Both the position numbers and the translations under genes were made by a program. The notes under the pieces are model-generated. The model ran no database searches and was not told the DNA's origin. It worked only from the letters and a program-made list of their open reading frames with translations. From positions 58,715,501 through 58,779,500 of the forward strand of contig CM053810.1 of assembly GCA_028671895.1 (NCBI GenBank): 64,000 nt of DNA, given 5' to 3'. This document shows positions 63,919 to 64,000 of the stretch, in pieces (positions within the stretch are counted from its first letter, which is position 1; every line of letters begins with the position of its first letter). This DNA is from Oenanthe sinensis (lineage: Eukaryota > Streptophyta > Magnoliopsida > Apiales > Apiaceae).

Positions 63919-64000
63919 AATATATATAAATATACCTGTGTATGTGTGTGTATTCCGTGTGGACACGTGGAGGAAGGAGGTTGGACATAGTAATATGTCC

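Overview
The window is nuclear DNA from a flowering plant, most likely a eudicot. The evidence is strongly AT-rich intergenic DNA, GT-AG introns of 0.1 to 4 kb, plant-type gene families (GT47 exostosin, LRK10-like receptor kinases, PP1/TOPP phosphatase, plant folylpolyglutamate synthase), TTTAGGG-like repeats, and many plant MITEs (Stowaway, Tourist, Emigrant/Lemi1, hAT-type). I cannot name the species. No CRISPR, operon, tRNA or rRNA gene was seen.

Layout. 1-5630: two elements of one family with GGGAG...CTCCC ends, lying in (TA)n tracts; the longer one carries a few minus-strand exons. 6345-9683: a three-layer nest, a hAT-type element with an exact 8-bp target duplication containing a Stowaway MITE and an intact-looking Lemi1/pogo-type transposon. 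10370-15254 (-): six-exon YIPF1-like Yip1 protein. 15410-16500: a 1.1-kb inverted repeat in the shared upstream region of YIPF1 and the divergent intronless GT47 gene (17272-18342, +). 20284-21613: possible Helitron. 23087-33714 (+): folylpolyglutamate synthase in 16 coding exons, one intron being GC-AG. 34362-45044: a decayed zone with three broken LRK10-like receptor kinase copies, a LINE 3' end that replaces the 5' end of one of them, a crippled gypsy integrase fragment and several MITEs. 46379-49538 (-): three-exon PP1 catalytic subunit. 50287-56915 (-): seven-exon mitochondrial carrier. 56916-64000: AT-rich intergenic DNA with a second hAT-type element with an exact 8-bp duplication.

The four multi-exon genes and the GT47 gene look functional: exon phases join cleanly and family motifs are present. 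They are unrelated housekeeping-type genes with no sign of joint action (membrane traffic, cell-wall glycosyl transfer, folate polyglutamylation, protein dephosphorylation, mitochondrial transport). I found no convincing new biological system. The most unusual items are the duplicated DNA-binding helix in the Lemi1-like transposase, the long hairpin in a divergent promoter, the duplicated exon inside the (TA)n-nested element, and the dated nest of three transposon classes.
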